A DNA stretch of 64,000 nt from Rhodobacterales bacterium. Lineage in GTDB: Bacteria; Pseudomonadota; Alphaproteobacteria; Rhodobacterales; Rhodobacteraceae. The notes under the pieces were generated by a model. The model worked only from the letters and a program-made list of their open reading frames with translations. It did not search any database and was not told the origin of the DNA. Shown here one piece after another: positions 1 to 7,940 of this stretch. The stretch lies in contig JAPLPE010000034.1 in the NCBI GenBank assembly GCA_026400355.1, positions 1-64,000 of the forward strand, given 5' to 3'. Both the position numbers and the translations under genes were made by a program. Positions within the stretch are counted from its first letter, which is position 1. Every line of letters begins with the position of its first letter.

Positions 1-264
1 GACTTGCGTGCTGTGGAGCATGAGCGTCATGAGCGCCGTCAGCCCCGCAAGGGGGGACAGGTCGCTGACCTGCGTGTTGTCGAGCATGAGCATCGTGAGC
101 GCCGTCAGCCCCGCAAGGGGGGACAGGTCGCTGACCTGCGTGCTGTTGAGCATGAGCGTCGTGAGCGCCGTCAGCCCCGCAAGGGGGGACAGGTCGCTGA
201 CCTGCGTGCTGTTGAGCGAGAGCCCCGTGAGCGCCGTCAGCCCCGCAAGGGGGGACAGGTCGCT
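1..264 (-). repeat. Four tandem 66-bp repeats coding LRR units
   Basis: Four near-identical direct repeats with a strict 66-bp period (units start at 1, 67, 133 and 199), each one 22-residue leucine-rich repeat. Differences are limited to a few positions per unit. The array probably continues to the left of the window. Confidence 0.9.
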
Positions 265-507
265 GACCTGCGTGTTGTCGAGCGTAAGGTCCGTGAGTCC
301 GGCGAGTTCCCTTACGACCGAGATATCTGTGAGGTCTGTTCGGTCGAGGTCAAGCTGACGCAGTCCGTCGAGAAACCGGATTTCCGGTGGCAACTGGACA
401 AGTGCCCGGGTTTCCGGCCGGTTAAAGGACAGGCTTTCGGCGCGGTTGACCGTTGCTTCCTTGATCAGGCCCTGCGCGAACCTGTAGGCTTCGCTTTGTG
501 CAGTCAT
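1..507 (-). CDS. Leucine-rich-repeat protein, C-terminus beyond the window edge
   Basis: The reverse-strand frame is open from an ATG at 505-507 to base 1 with no stop, so only the N-terminal 169 residues are seen. After about 45 non-repeat residues (starting MTAQSEAYRF) the protein becomes a run of 22-residue leucine-rich repeats of the internalin/SDS22 kind, with the unit LTALTTLMLNSTQVSDLSPLAG. No signal peptide or membrane segment is visible. LRR proteins of this kind form curved solenoids that bind other proteins; the partner cannot be told. The first repeats diverge and later ones are almost identical in DNA, which suggests recent expansion. It is divergent from the MFS gene at 659. Confidence 0.75.
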   Translation of the reverse strand, partial: MTAQSEAYRFAQGLIKEATVNRAESLSFNRPETRALVQLPPEIRFLDGLRQLDLDRTDLTDISVVRELAGLTDLTLDNTQVSDLSPLAGLTALTGLSLNSTQVSDLSPLAGLTALTTLMLNSTQVSDLSPLAGLTALTMLMLDNTQVSDLSPLAGLTALMTLMLHSTQV

Positions 508-658
508 TTCCACGTTCCCTTGCACCCTGCGCCAACCTGACCGTGCAGGGCCCGTCACGCAAGCCTCTGTCAACTTTGCTGTTGCACCCTGCGACGCCTT
601 CGCGCTACCTCCGAAACGGTTCGACGCCCCGTAAATCCCTTCGGATGGACACCTGACG

Positions 659-1831
659 ATGCCCTTTGGCCTGACCATGACCGCCCCGCGCCGCGTGTTT
701 GCGGCCTTTGCGATCTACTCCTTTGCGCTTGGGAATATCTTTCCGCGTCTGGGGCAGGTCCAGGAGGCGATGGGAGTTGAGACGGGGGCGCTGGGCCTCG
801 GCCTGATCGGGGCGCCGGTGGGGACACTGATCGCGCTGACGCTCGCGCCGCCCTATCTGGAAAGGATCGGCTTTCGGCGGGCGCTGATGTCGGCGATCCC
901 GCTGTTGGCGATGTGGTATGCGATTGCCGTGCATGCGCCGTCGCCACTGGAGTTGTTCGTCCTGCTGCTGCCCGCCGGGCTTACCATTGGCTGCATCGAG
1001 ATCATGCTGAACCTTGAAGCGGATCGGGTGGAGCATCAGGCGGGGTATCGGATCATGAACCGGAGTCACGGGTTCTGGAGTGCAGGATTCTTTTGCGCGG
1101 GGCTGTTCGGGGCCGGGATGGCGGGGATCGGGCTGTCGCCGCAGGTTCATCTGGCGCTGATTGTGCCAGTTTCGGCGGTTCTGATCGTGTTGTTCCTGCG
1201 GGATTTCCAGCCTGCCCCCGCCCGGCCCACCACGGCGGCCGATCATGCGCCCAAGTTCGCGGCACCCACCGGGCCGATCATGGTACTGGTGGCGTTCACT
1301 CTGTCGGCGATGCTGCTTGAAGGGGCGAGCATCGACTGGTCCGCGATCTATATGCGCGATGCGTTCGCCGTAACGCCGTTTACTGCGGGGATCACGGTGG
1401 CGGTCTTTGCGTTCTGCCATGCCACAGCGCGGTTCTTTGCGGATGGGATGGTGGACAAGACATCGCCCACTCTGGTCGCGCAGGTGCAGTTGTGGATTCT
1501 GCTGGCAGGCTGTCTCTTGGTGACTTTTGCGCCTTCAGCGGTCGTGGCGATGTTCGGCTTTGCGCTGATGGGCGTGGGGTCGGCCACGATGTTCCCGCTG
1601 GCCATGTCGGCGGCGGCGCAGCGGACTGACCGGCCAGCGGCCGTGAACGTAGCCGCGCTGGCGCAGTTTTCGTTCATGATCTTCCTGCTCGCCCCGCCGC
1701 TTCTTGGCTTTGTGGCCGAGCATTTTGGCATCCGGACATCATTCGGCATCGGGATACCACTGATCATCGTGAGCCTGCTGACCGCCGGATCGCTCCGGAC
1801 CGGCGGTGAGTTGAGGCGGCGGGCGGCCTGA
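659..1831 (+). CDS. MFS transporter (YbjJ-like)
   Basis: A 390-residue major facilitator superfamily permease in the inner membrane, with about 12 hydrophobic helices in two halves joined by a hydrophilic stretch near residue 180-200 (PAPARPTTAADH). The RIGFRRAL stretch after the second helix fits the MFS loop 2-3 signature region. Overall it resembles the E. coli YbjJ group of uncharacterised transporters. The substrate cannot be read from the sequence. It ends 13 bases before the convergent TPR gene. The ATG at 659 gives MPFGLTMTAPRR; a second ATG six codons later is also possible. Confidence 0.8.
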   Translation: MPFGLTMTAPRRVFAAFAIYSFALGNIFPRLGQVQEAMGVETGALGLGLIGAPVGTLIALTLAPPYLERIGFRRALMSAIPLLAMWYAIAVHAPSPLELFVLLLPAGLTIGCIEIMLNLEADRVEHQAGYRIMNRSHGFWSAGFFCAGLFGAGMAGIGLSPQVHLALIVPVSAVLIVLFLRDFQPAPARPTTAADHAPKFAAPTGPIMVLVAFTLSAMLLEGASIDWSAIYMRDAFAVTPFTAGITVAVFAFCHATARFFADGMVDKTSPTLVAQVQLWILLAGCLLVTFAPSAVVAMFGFALMGVGSATMFPLAMSAAAQRTDRPAAVNVAALAQFSFMIFLLAPPLLGFVAEHFGIRTSFGIGIPLIIVSLLTAGSLRTGGELRRRAA

Positions 1832-1844
1832 TCACCCGCAGATT

Positions 1845-2285
1845 TCAGGCGCCTGCGTCGGCCAGGGCTTCAGCCAGATCGGCCTGTTCTTCACAGCCGC
1901 CGCAAAGTGCAGTGAGTTTTTCGAGATTGGCCTTGGCCATGTCGATCCGGCCGGTCATGATGAAAAGCTCGCCCTGATATTCCAGCGCGCCAAGATGGTT
2001 GGGGTCGATGGCGAGGGCGGCGTTGTAAAACTGTTCGGCCTGATCGAGTGCGCCGGACTTGCGGCTGGCATAGCCCATGAGATTGAGCGCATCAGCGTTC
2101 GACGGGTCATCGGCGACGACTCCTGACAATGTGGCAAGAGCGGCCGTCCAGTTTTCGCTGTTGATCTGGGAGCGCGCCTCTTCCATGGCGTCTTCGGTGT
2201 CGTTCCCGCCCGTATCAGCAGCAAAGACTGGCATGGCCGTGAATGCGGCGAGAATGAGCGCGAGGAGGATGTTGTGAAGCGGCAT
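1845..2285 (-). CDS. Secreted small TPR-repeat protein
   Basis: A 146-residue protein with a Sec signal peptide (residues 1-22, cleavage after PVFA) and two to three tetratricopeptide repeats (about 45-125; DALNLMGYASRKSG and GALEYQGELFIMTG are typical helix A stretches). It is probably a periplasmic scaffold for protein contacts. Two cysteines (CGGCEE, about residues 128-131) lie after the last repeat and could form a disulfide. No partner is evident from neighbours. The end is convergent with the MFS gene. Confidence 0.75.
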   Translation of the reverse strand: MPLHNILLALILAAFTAMPVFAADTGGNDTEDAMEEARSQINSENWTAALATLSGVVADDPSNADALNLMGYASRKSGALDQAEQFYNAALAIDPNHLGALEYQGELFIMTGRIDMAKANLEKLTALCGGCEEQADLAEALADAGA

Positions 2286-2371
2286 GGCGGTATCTCTTTC
2301 GGGACAAGGACAAATGCTGGGATGATGCTAGCGCAAGCATCGCCCAGGTCGGATGACATTTGGGTGAAAGT

Positions 2372-3112
2372 TCAGCTGCGGATCAGGCCGATGCCGGAGC
2401 AGATGAGCCAAATGGTCATGAGCAGGTAGCCGGCGATGGAGCCGAGGGCGAAAAGGCCCGCTTCGACGTGGATGGCAATGGCCAGACGTTCGAAGGCACC
2501 ATCGGTGACGGCGGCGGCGGTGACAGCGCCAAGGGTGGCAAGGGCACGGGGCGCGGGGTTCGCGACGTTGGATCGCGGCCGTCAGTGCCACGCTAAGGGC
2601 GGTAAGCAGCATGCCAAGGTGTTCGCCCAGCGCCACACCGGCCTAGGCGTGGATCATGGCAAGGTTGCCTGCGGCATCTGGCGTGTCTGCAAGACCGGGC
2701 ACGACCATGAAGCCCAGCGGGGAAGGCCCATCGCCTGCAGGACACCTGCGAATGCGCCAGTTATGGCCGCTGAAATGGCAGGGGCGAGGTCGGTTTTCAG
2801 GCCGTCATTGGCGATGGCAGGGGCCAGCGATACAGGCATGAACAGGATCGCGGCAAAAGCGAAGGCGTACCAGGTCAGGATGAATTGGGTGCCGCCTGCG
2901 TTGAAGGAAGCGAGGATCGTTTCGGCGGGTTCGCGGAGAATGCCGGGGTAGTCGAAGATCGTGGCAAGCCACGCGTAGGGAAGGTTGAAGCAGATCGCGA
3001 GAGCGATCAGGGCGGCGCCTGTGGTTCGGGATGGCGTGGCGGTCGGGGCGGAAAGCTGGGTGGTGGTCTTGGTATCCTCATGAGTTCGAAATGTCGCCAT
3101 TTGGTGACTCAT
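2372..3112 (-). pseudogene. Broken multi-pass membrane protein gene
   Basis: Reading left from an ATG at 3110-3112 (or 3098-3100) gives a hydrophobic protein (ALIALAICFNLPYAWLATIF, then FILTWYAFAFAAILFM). The frame is lost near 2716, continues in the next frame as MVVPGLADTPDAAGNLAMIHA, meets an in-frame TAG near 2644, continues as AGVALGEHLGMLLTALSVAL, then shifts again near 2540 to resume as FALGSIAGYLLMTIWLICSG and stop at 2372. Two shifts and one stop break what reads as one gene of about 240 codons. I do not recognise the family. Sequencing error is less likely because the shifts are not in homopolymers and a separate stop is present. Confidence 0.7.
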
Positions 3113-3141
3113 TGTGATCATTTGAGACTGTCAAGCATTTT

Positions 3142-3157
3142 GTCACCTATAAGTGAC
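3142..3157. promoter_or_regulatory. Inverted repeat GTCAC-N6-GTGAC, candidate operator
   Basis: A perfect 5-bp inverted repeat (GTCAC CTATAA GTGAC) lies between the broken membrane-protein gene on the left and the SDR gene on the right, with a further GTGAC half-site at 3104-3108. The AT-rich centre and the divergent position suggest a regulator binding site. The regulator is unknown. Confidence 0.35.
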
Positions 3158-3249
3158 TTTTCATGTTGGCAGGATCACCTCTGCGACTTTGGGCCAACGG
3201 ATCTGACAGGCCCTTGTGCTTTTCCGTCGCGCCACGCATGTCTTGGGCC

Positions 3250-4122
3250 ATGACAGAGACACTCCTTTCCTTCGGACACGGGTTTTCGGCAAGAGGCCTG
3301 GCGCGGCTTTTGCTGCCACAGGGGTGGCGGGTGATCGGGACGACCCGGTCTGCGGACAAGGCGGCCCGTCTCGCAGCGATGGGGGTTGAACCGCTGATCT
3401 GGCCGGGAAACGATCCCTCGGCAGCGCTAGATGCGGCGACGCATGTGCTGGTTTCGGCGGCACCGGATGCGGTGGGCGATCCAGTGCTGTGCGAATTGGG
3501 GGACGCGATTGCCGCGCGCGCCGGGCAGTTCAGATGGGTGGGATACCTGTCAACAACCGGCGTTTACGGTGACCACGGCGGCGAATGGGTGGACGAGGAC
3601 AGCCCGCTGACCCCCGCGACCGAGAGAGGCAAGGCGCGGGTGGCGGCCGAGGCGGAATGGCGGGCCATCCCGGGGTTGCCGCTGCATATCTTCCGGCTTG
3701 CAGGGATCTACGGGCCGGGGCGCGGGCCATTCGAGAAGGTGCGGCAGGGCACGGCGCGGCGGATCATCAAGCCGGGGCAGGTGTTCTCTCGCATTCATGT
3801 TGACGACATTGCCCAGGTTCTGGCTGCGTCGATTGCGCACCCGAACACCGGGCGGGCCTATAACCTCTGCGATGACGACCCTGCGCCGCCTGAAGATGTG
3901 ATCGCCCATGCGGCGCATCTGCTGGGCCTGCCGGTGCCACCGGCCGAGGATTTTGCCACGGCCGAGATGACGCCGATGGCACGGAGCTTCTATGCCGAAA
4001 GCAAGAAGGTCCGAAATGATCGCATCAAGAACGAGTTGGGCGTGATGCTCATCCACCCGGATTACCGCACGGGTCTGGCCTCGCTGCTGGCCATCGAGAA
4101 CGCCGGAATCCCGGACGCGTAA
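3250..4122 (+). CDS. SDR-family NAD-dependent epimerase/dehydratase-like protein (YeeZ-like)
   Basis: A 290-residue Rossmann-fold protein of the extended/atypical short-chain dehydrogenase group. The N-terminus has a dinucleotide-binding motif, LLSFGHGFSARGLA (GxGxxxxG, about residues 5-18). The central part carries YLSTTGVYGDHGG (around residue 100), as in the E. coli YeeZ type, and RLAGIYGPGRGP further on. The reaction is not known for this branch. The frame is open further upstream to 3163, but MTETLLSFG at 3250 matches the usual family start; ATG 3238 is an alternative. A strong hairpin follows at 4149. Confidence 0.8.
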   Translation: MTETLLSFGHGFSARGLARLLLPQGWRVIGTTRSADKAARLAAMGVEPLIWPGNDPSAALDAATHVLVSAAPDAVGDPVLCELGDAIAARAGQFRWVGYLSTTGVYGDHGGEWVDEDSPLTPATERGKARVAAEAEWRAIPGLPLHIFRLAGIYGPGRGPFEKVRQGTARRIIKPGQVFSRIHVDDIAQVLAASIAHPNTGRAYNLCDDDPAPPEDVIAHAAHLLGLPVPPAEDFATAEMTPMARSFYAESKKVRNDRIKNELGVMLIHPDYRTGLASLLAIENAGIPDA

Positions 4123-4148
4123 CTTTCTGACCCGAAAGGGTTGAAAGG

Positions 4149-4241
4149 CCGCAATCCGTTGCCATCTTGCGGATTGCGGGCCGGGCCCCTCTGACGACAG
4201 CCAACTGTCGTGATGTCGGACCGCATCGAGGAAGCTCGATG
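4149..4241 (+). promoter_or_regulatory. Structured 5' leader of the TerC gene: three successive hairpins
   Basis: Three perfect stem-loops follow each other in the 176-base gap before the TerC start: 10 bp (4149-4158 with 4170-4179, 11-nt loop), 7 bp (4194-4200 with 4205-4211, loop CCAA) and 7 bp (4224-4230 with 4235-4241, loop GAAG). None is followed by a T-run, although the first could terminate the SDR transcript. TerC/Alx genes are often preceded by regulatory RNAs such as the manganese-sensing yybP-ykoY element; I could not match its conserved core here, so the element is unassigned. Confidence 0.5.
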
Positions 4242-4298
4242 TCATGCCCGGACCCCGGATCATTGATCTCGAGCCAGTTTCTGCAAGAGAGGTCCAAC

Positions 4299-5297
4299 TT
4301 GGAATTCCTGTTTTCATTGTTTCTGGGCACACCGGTCTGGCTGTGGCTGACCTTCATCAGCATCGTCGTGGCGTTGCTGGTCTTTGACCTTGGTATCCTG
4401 AACAAGGACGACCACGAGATCGGCGTTTCGGAAAGCCTTCGCCTGTCCGCGCTTTACATCACGCTGGGCGTCGCCTTTGGCGGCTTTGTCTGGTGGCAGT
4501 TCGGAGGGCAGTCCGCAGCCGAATACATGACGGCCTTCGTCGTCGAGAAGACACTCGCGCTCGACAATGTTTTCGTTATCGCGCTGATCTTCAGCTTTTT
4601 CGCCATTCCCCGAATGTACCAGCATCGTGTGCTTTTCTGGGGTATCCTTGGCGTGATCGTGCTGCGCGGGATCATGATTGGCCTTGGTGCGACGCTGATC
4701 TCGCAATACGGCTGGATCCTTTACATCTTTGCCGCGTTCCTAGTCTTCACCGGCGTGCGCATGCTGATGATCAAGGAAAAGGAAACCGACATGAGCCAGA
4801 ACCCGGTTCTGAAGTTCATGCGCAAGCGGTTCCGCGTCACGGAAGAGCTTCACGGCCACGATTTCTTTGTGAAGAAGCCCGACCCCAAGTCCGGCAAGAT
4901 CGTGCGCTGGATGACCCCGCTTTTCCTTGCGCTGGTTCTGATCGAGATTGCGGATCTTGTGTTCGCGGTAGACTCGGTTCCTGCAGTGTTCGCGATCACG
5001 ACGGACCCGTACATCGTGTATACATCGAACATCTTTGCAATCCTTGGTCTGCGTGCGCTTTATTTCGCGCTGGCTGCGGTTCTGCATAGGTTCGAATATC
5101 TCAAGCAGGCGCTTGCCATCCTGCTGGTGTTCATCGGGTCCAAGATCTTTATCGCGGATCTGATGGGGTGGGAGAAGTTCCCAGCCGTGTGGTCGCTTGG
5201 TATCACCTTTGCGATCCTTGGCGCCGGTGTGGCCTGGTCGCTGTGGAAAACACGCAACGACACTCCGAACAAGCACATCACCTCGGCGGCAGAGTAG
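4299..5297 (+). CDS. TerC/Alx-family integral membrane protein
   Basis: A 332-residue inner-membrane protein of the TerC family (Alx-type), with about nine hydrophobic helices and the family's acidic intramembrane motifs: FVVEKTLALDNVFVIALI in the first half and LIEIADLVFAVDSVPAVFAI in the second. Family members are tied to metal ion (manganese) export, tellurite resistance or metal loading of exported proteins. I chose the TTG at 4299 because AGAGAGG at 4286-4292 gives a good ribosome site six bases upstream and the protein then starts at the conserved LEFLFSLF segment; an upstream in-frame ATG would lie inside the hairpin leader. A terminator follows. Confidence 0.88.
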   Translation: MEFLFSLFLGTPVWLWLTFISIVVALLVFDLGILNKDDHEIGVSESLRLSALYITLGVAFGGFVWWQFGGQSAAEYMTAFVVEKTLALDNVFVIALIFSFFAIPRMYQHRVLFWGILGVIVLRGIMIGLGATLISQYGWILYIFAAFLVFTGVRMLMIKEKETDMSQNPVLKFMRKRFRVTEELHGHDFFVKKPDPKSGKIVRWMTPLFLALVLIEIADLVFAVDSVPAVFAITTDPYIVYTSNIFAILGLRALYFALAAVLHRFEYLKQALAILLVFIGSKIFIADLMGWEKFPAVWSLGITFAILGAGVAWSLWKTRNDTPNKHITSAAE

Positions 5298-5317
5298 CGT
5301 CGGAGTCAACTTTGGAT

Positions 5318-5350
5318 CGCCCGGGCCTGGAGCCCGGGCGTTTGCTGTTT
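5318..5350 (+). terminator. Rho-independent terminator after the TerC gene
   Basis: A perfect 9-bp GC stem (CGCCCGGGC at 5318-5326, GCCCGGGCG at 5332-5340, 5-nt loop) followed by TTTGCTGTTT. Confidence 0.85.
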
Positions 5351-5387
5351 ACAGGCCCTAGATCGGTGCCTAAAGACCGGATCTGCC

Positions 5388-6161
5388 ATGACCGTCCGCG
5401 AAAAGCTTGCCACCTTTATCGAAAGCGACCGGGTTCGCAACGTCATCATCTGGGTGATCCTGTTCAATGCCGTGATCCTCGGACTTGAGACATCACCGAC
5501 GGTCATGGCGCGCGCCGGTGACGTTCTGCTGACACTGGATCATCTTTGTCTGGCAGTCTTTACGGTCGAACTTGCGATCAAGCTGTTTGCATTGGGGCCC
5601 AGGTTCTTTCGCAATGGCTGGAACGTCTTTGACTTTGTGATTGTAGGAATCTCGCTTGTGCCGGCGGCACAGGGGCTTTCGGTGCTGCGGTCCCTGCGCA
5701 TCCTGCGGGTCTTGCGGGTGATTTCGTTTTCGCCGTCGATCCGCAAGGTCGTCGAAGGCTTTATCAAGGCCCTTCCCGGCATGGGGTCGGTGTTCCTTCT
5801 GACAATCATTGTCTTCTATGTCAGTTCCGTCATGGCGACCAAATTGTTCGGGGCCAGCTTTCCGGCGCAGTTCGGCAATCTGGGTGCCACGGCCCTGACG
5901 CTGTTTCAGGTGATGACCCTTGAAGGATGGGCGGACGGCGTCGTGCGTCCGGTGATGGAGGTCTATCCCTATGCGTGGGTATTCTTCATCATCTTCATCC
6001 TCGTGACGACATTTGCGGTCATCAATCTGCTTGTCGGTCTGGTGGTGAACGCCATGCAGGATGCGACAGTACAGGATGAAAAGGCTGCGGATGCGGCCTA
6101 TCGGACAGAGCTTCTGGCGCGCCTGACCGCGATCGAGAAGCGGCTGAACGAAAAGAGCTAA
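5388..6161 (+). CDS. Single-domain voltage-gated cation channel (NaChBac/CavMr-like)
   Basis: A 257-residue six-helix channel subunit expected to form a homotetramer in the inner membrane. S1-S3 lie at about 18-95. S4 carries arginines every third residue (R101, R104, R107, R110). S5 is about 133-150. The pore loop has the selectivity filter TLEGWAD (177-183), and S6 is about 195-223. A charged tail (228-255) is likely the C-terminal coiled coil. Bacterial sodium channels have TLESW at this position; glycine after the glutamate is the feature reported for native prokaryotic calcium channels of the CavMr type. The gene follows the TerC terminator and overlaps the convergent next gene by 4 bases. 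Confidence 0.88.
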   Translation: MTVREKLATFIESDRVRNVIIWVILFNAVILGLETSPTVMARAGDVLLTLDHLCLAVFTVELAIKLFALGPRFFRNGWNVFDFVIVGISLVPAAQGLSVLRSLRILRVLRVISFSPSIRKVVEGFIKALPGMGSVFLLTIIVFYVSSVMATKLFGASFPAQFGNLGATALTLFQVMTLEGWADGVVRPVMEVYPYAWVFFIIFILVTTFAVINLLVGLVVNAMQDATVQDEKAADAAYRTELLARLTAIEKRLNEKS

Positions 6162-7168
6162 AGCCGGGCGGTCCAGACGCGGAAACGGCCCTGGCCCGTG
6201 ATTTCGCGGATGAGGTTGCGGTCAGTCATGGTGGCCAGATTTCGCTGCACGGCGGCGCGGCTCGATCCGGTCAGTTCCTCGGCCATCGGGGCAGTCACTT
6301 GAGGCCAGTCGGCCAAGGCAGTGATGAGAGCGGGTGGGGTTTTGCCGCTCAGGTCACTAAGTGAAGCGCGCGTGCTATCCTCCCATAACGCAAGCCGGTC
6401 AAGGAGGGTGAGCGCGGCGCGGGTCGCGACCTCGGCCCCGGTCAGCCATGTAAACAGGCGGTCGCGCGCAGGGCCCGTGGCGCGAAGGGCGTTGCTGGTG
6501 GCGAGGGGGAGGAAGGGCGCGCCCTGCCCCATCAGCGCGCCGGTGCGGGCGGCAAGGACAGCGGCGTCAATTCCGTTTGCGGGGCCGCCGGGGCCGGTCA
6601 TGCGCCAACAGTGAAACAGAAGCGCACCCTGCACGACGGGGTGCAGCGCAGGGGCCGCGTCGGCGAGAACGGCCAGGTCGGCGGTTTCATGGGGACTGCG
6701 ACCAAGGAAGGCGGGCAAGCCCTTGAGCCAGCCATCGGCGTCAGGCGCCGGCCCGCCCGACAGGCGTCGGACGGCCCAGGCGGCGCGCTGCAGGGCCGTC
6801 GTGTCGTCGGTGGCGGCCGCGTGGTGCAGGCCAAGCCAGAGCGAGAGCTGTTCAGCGGTGATCCGGTCACCGACCCACCAACCGAGTTCGGCGGACTCGA
6901 TGATGGCAAGCCGATGGATGCGGCCGGGACCCGCGTTGCGAAGTCTCTCAGAGAGAAGGCCAAAGCGGTAGGTCAGGGCGGCGAGTTCAACGGCGCAGTC
7001 CGCCTGGGCAGCCTGCCATGCGCGGCGGTCGATCAGAGCACGACGATCGGCCTTGGGCAGCGGTGGCAGTTCGTCTTCCGGTTCGGACGCGGGCAGAAAC
7101 CAGAGGTCATCTTCGTCCGGCGGGGCGGGATCGTAGGGACCGAAGCGGGTGATGTCGGGCGTGGGCAT
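6158..7168 (-). CDS. DUF1612/RHE_PE00001-like protein with C-terminal helix-turn-helix
   Basis: A 336-residue soluble protein. The N-terminal 40 residues are rich in Pro and acidic residues. The middle is helical (LAALTYRFGLLSERLRN, then LWLGLHHAAA), and the last 70 residues read as a winged-helix/HTH segment (PMAEELTGSSRAAVQRNLATMTDRNLIREITGQGRFRVW). This layout fits the RHE_PE00001/DUF1612 proteins of Rhizobiales and Rhodobacterales, which are uncharacterised. I chose the ATG at 7166-7168 (MPTPDITRFG) because the frame further upstream would run into the promoter and start of the divergent rpe. A DNA-binding role is inferred only. Confidence 0.6.
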   Translation of the reverse strand: MPTPDITRFGPYDPAPPDEDDLWFLPASEPEDELPPLPKADRRALIDRRAWQAAQADCAVELAALTYRFGLLSERLRNAGPGRIHRLAIIESAELGWWVGDRITAEQLSLWLGLHHAAATDDTTALQRAAWAVRRLSGGPAPDADGWLKGLPAFLGRSPHETADLAVLADAAPALHPVVQGALLFHCWRMTGPGGPANGIDAAVLAARTGALMGQGAPFLPLATSNALRATGPARDRLFTWLTGAEVATRAALTLLDRLALWEDSTRASLSDLSGKTPPALITALADWPQVTAPMAEELTGSSRAAVQRNLATMTDRNLIREITGQGRFRVWTARL

Positions 7169-7271
7169 GGGATGATTGTGGGCGGGACGGGGCGCGGGCT
7201 CAAGCGGTTTGGCGTTTGATGCGCGGGCCGAGTGGCCTATCAATTGGCATCGCACTTGAGCTGAGACGGAC

Positions 7272-7940
7272 ATGACGGACCGGACCATAAAGATCGCAGT
7301 CTCAATCCTTGCCGCCGACTTTGCGCGGTTCGGGGAGGAGTGTGCCGCAATGGAGGCTGCGGGGGCGGACTGGATTCATGTGGACGTGATGGACGGACAT
7401 TTTGTTTCGAACCTGACCTTTGGCTCGGCGCTTTGCGCTGCGGTCCGGCCGCATATCCGGGGGGTCATGGATGTTCACATGATGATCGCGCCGGTCGATC
7501 CCCATATCGACGCATTTGCACGGGCAGGGGCCACGAACATGACGGTCCATGTCGAAGCCGGGTCTCATGCGCACCGGACCTTGCAGGCGATCAAGGCGGC
7601 GGGGTGCAGGGCGGGTGTGGCGATCAACCCGGGGACGGGGATCGAGGCGCTGCGTTGGCTGATCGACAGTGTGGATGTGGTCTGTGTGCTGACCGTCAAT
7701 CCGGGATTCAGCGGGCAGAAGATGCTGCCGGGGATGGTCGATAAAGTGCGGGCGATCAGGGGTATGACCGGGGACCGTCCAGTTGCGATTGAAGTGGACG
7801 GGGGCGTGTCAGTCGAGAACGCTGCGGCTTTGGTGGCAGCGGGCGCGGATGTGCTGGTCGCGGGGGCCGCGCTGTTCAAAGGGGGCGCAGCGGCCTATGC
7901 GGCCAACATCCGTGCCCTGCGAGAGGCCGCGCTGGCCTAG
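7272..7940 (+). CDS. rpe: Ribulose-phosphate 3-epimerase
   Basis: A 222-residue TIM-barrel enzyme that interconverts D-ribulose 5-phosphate and D-xylulose 5-phosphate in the pentose phosphate and Calvin cycles. Family motifs are present: SILAADFARFGEE at the N-terminus, WIHVDVMDGHFVSNLTFG with metal-binding His and catalytic Asp, MDVHMMI, VLTVNPGFSGQK and IEVDGGVS near the end, where the second catalytic Asp lies. The length is normal. It is divergent from the DUF1612-like gene. In a phototroph it may serve CO2 fixation, but no other Calvin-cycle gene is nearby. Confidence 0.95.
   Translation: MTDRTIKIAVSILAADFARFGEECAAMEAAGADWIHVDVMDGHFVSNLTFGSALCAAVRPHIRGVMDVHMMIAPVDPHIDAFARAGATNMTVHVEAGSHAHRTLQAIKAAGCRAGVAINPGTGIEALRWLIDSVDVVCVLTVNPGFSGQKMLPGMVDKVRAIRGMTGDRPVAIEVDGGVSVENAAALVAAGADVLVAGAALFKGGAAAYAANIRALREAALA

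Noticed and set aside
1-264. CRISPR array
   Set aside because: The repeats are directly adjacent with no spacers, have a 66-bp period and encode leucine-rich repeats in frame.
4149-4298. yybP-ykoY manganese riboswitch
   Set aside because: Position and downstream gene fit, but I could not identify the conserved core by eye, so it is left as an unassigned structured leader.
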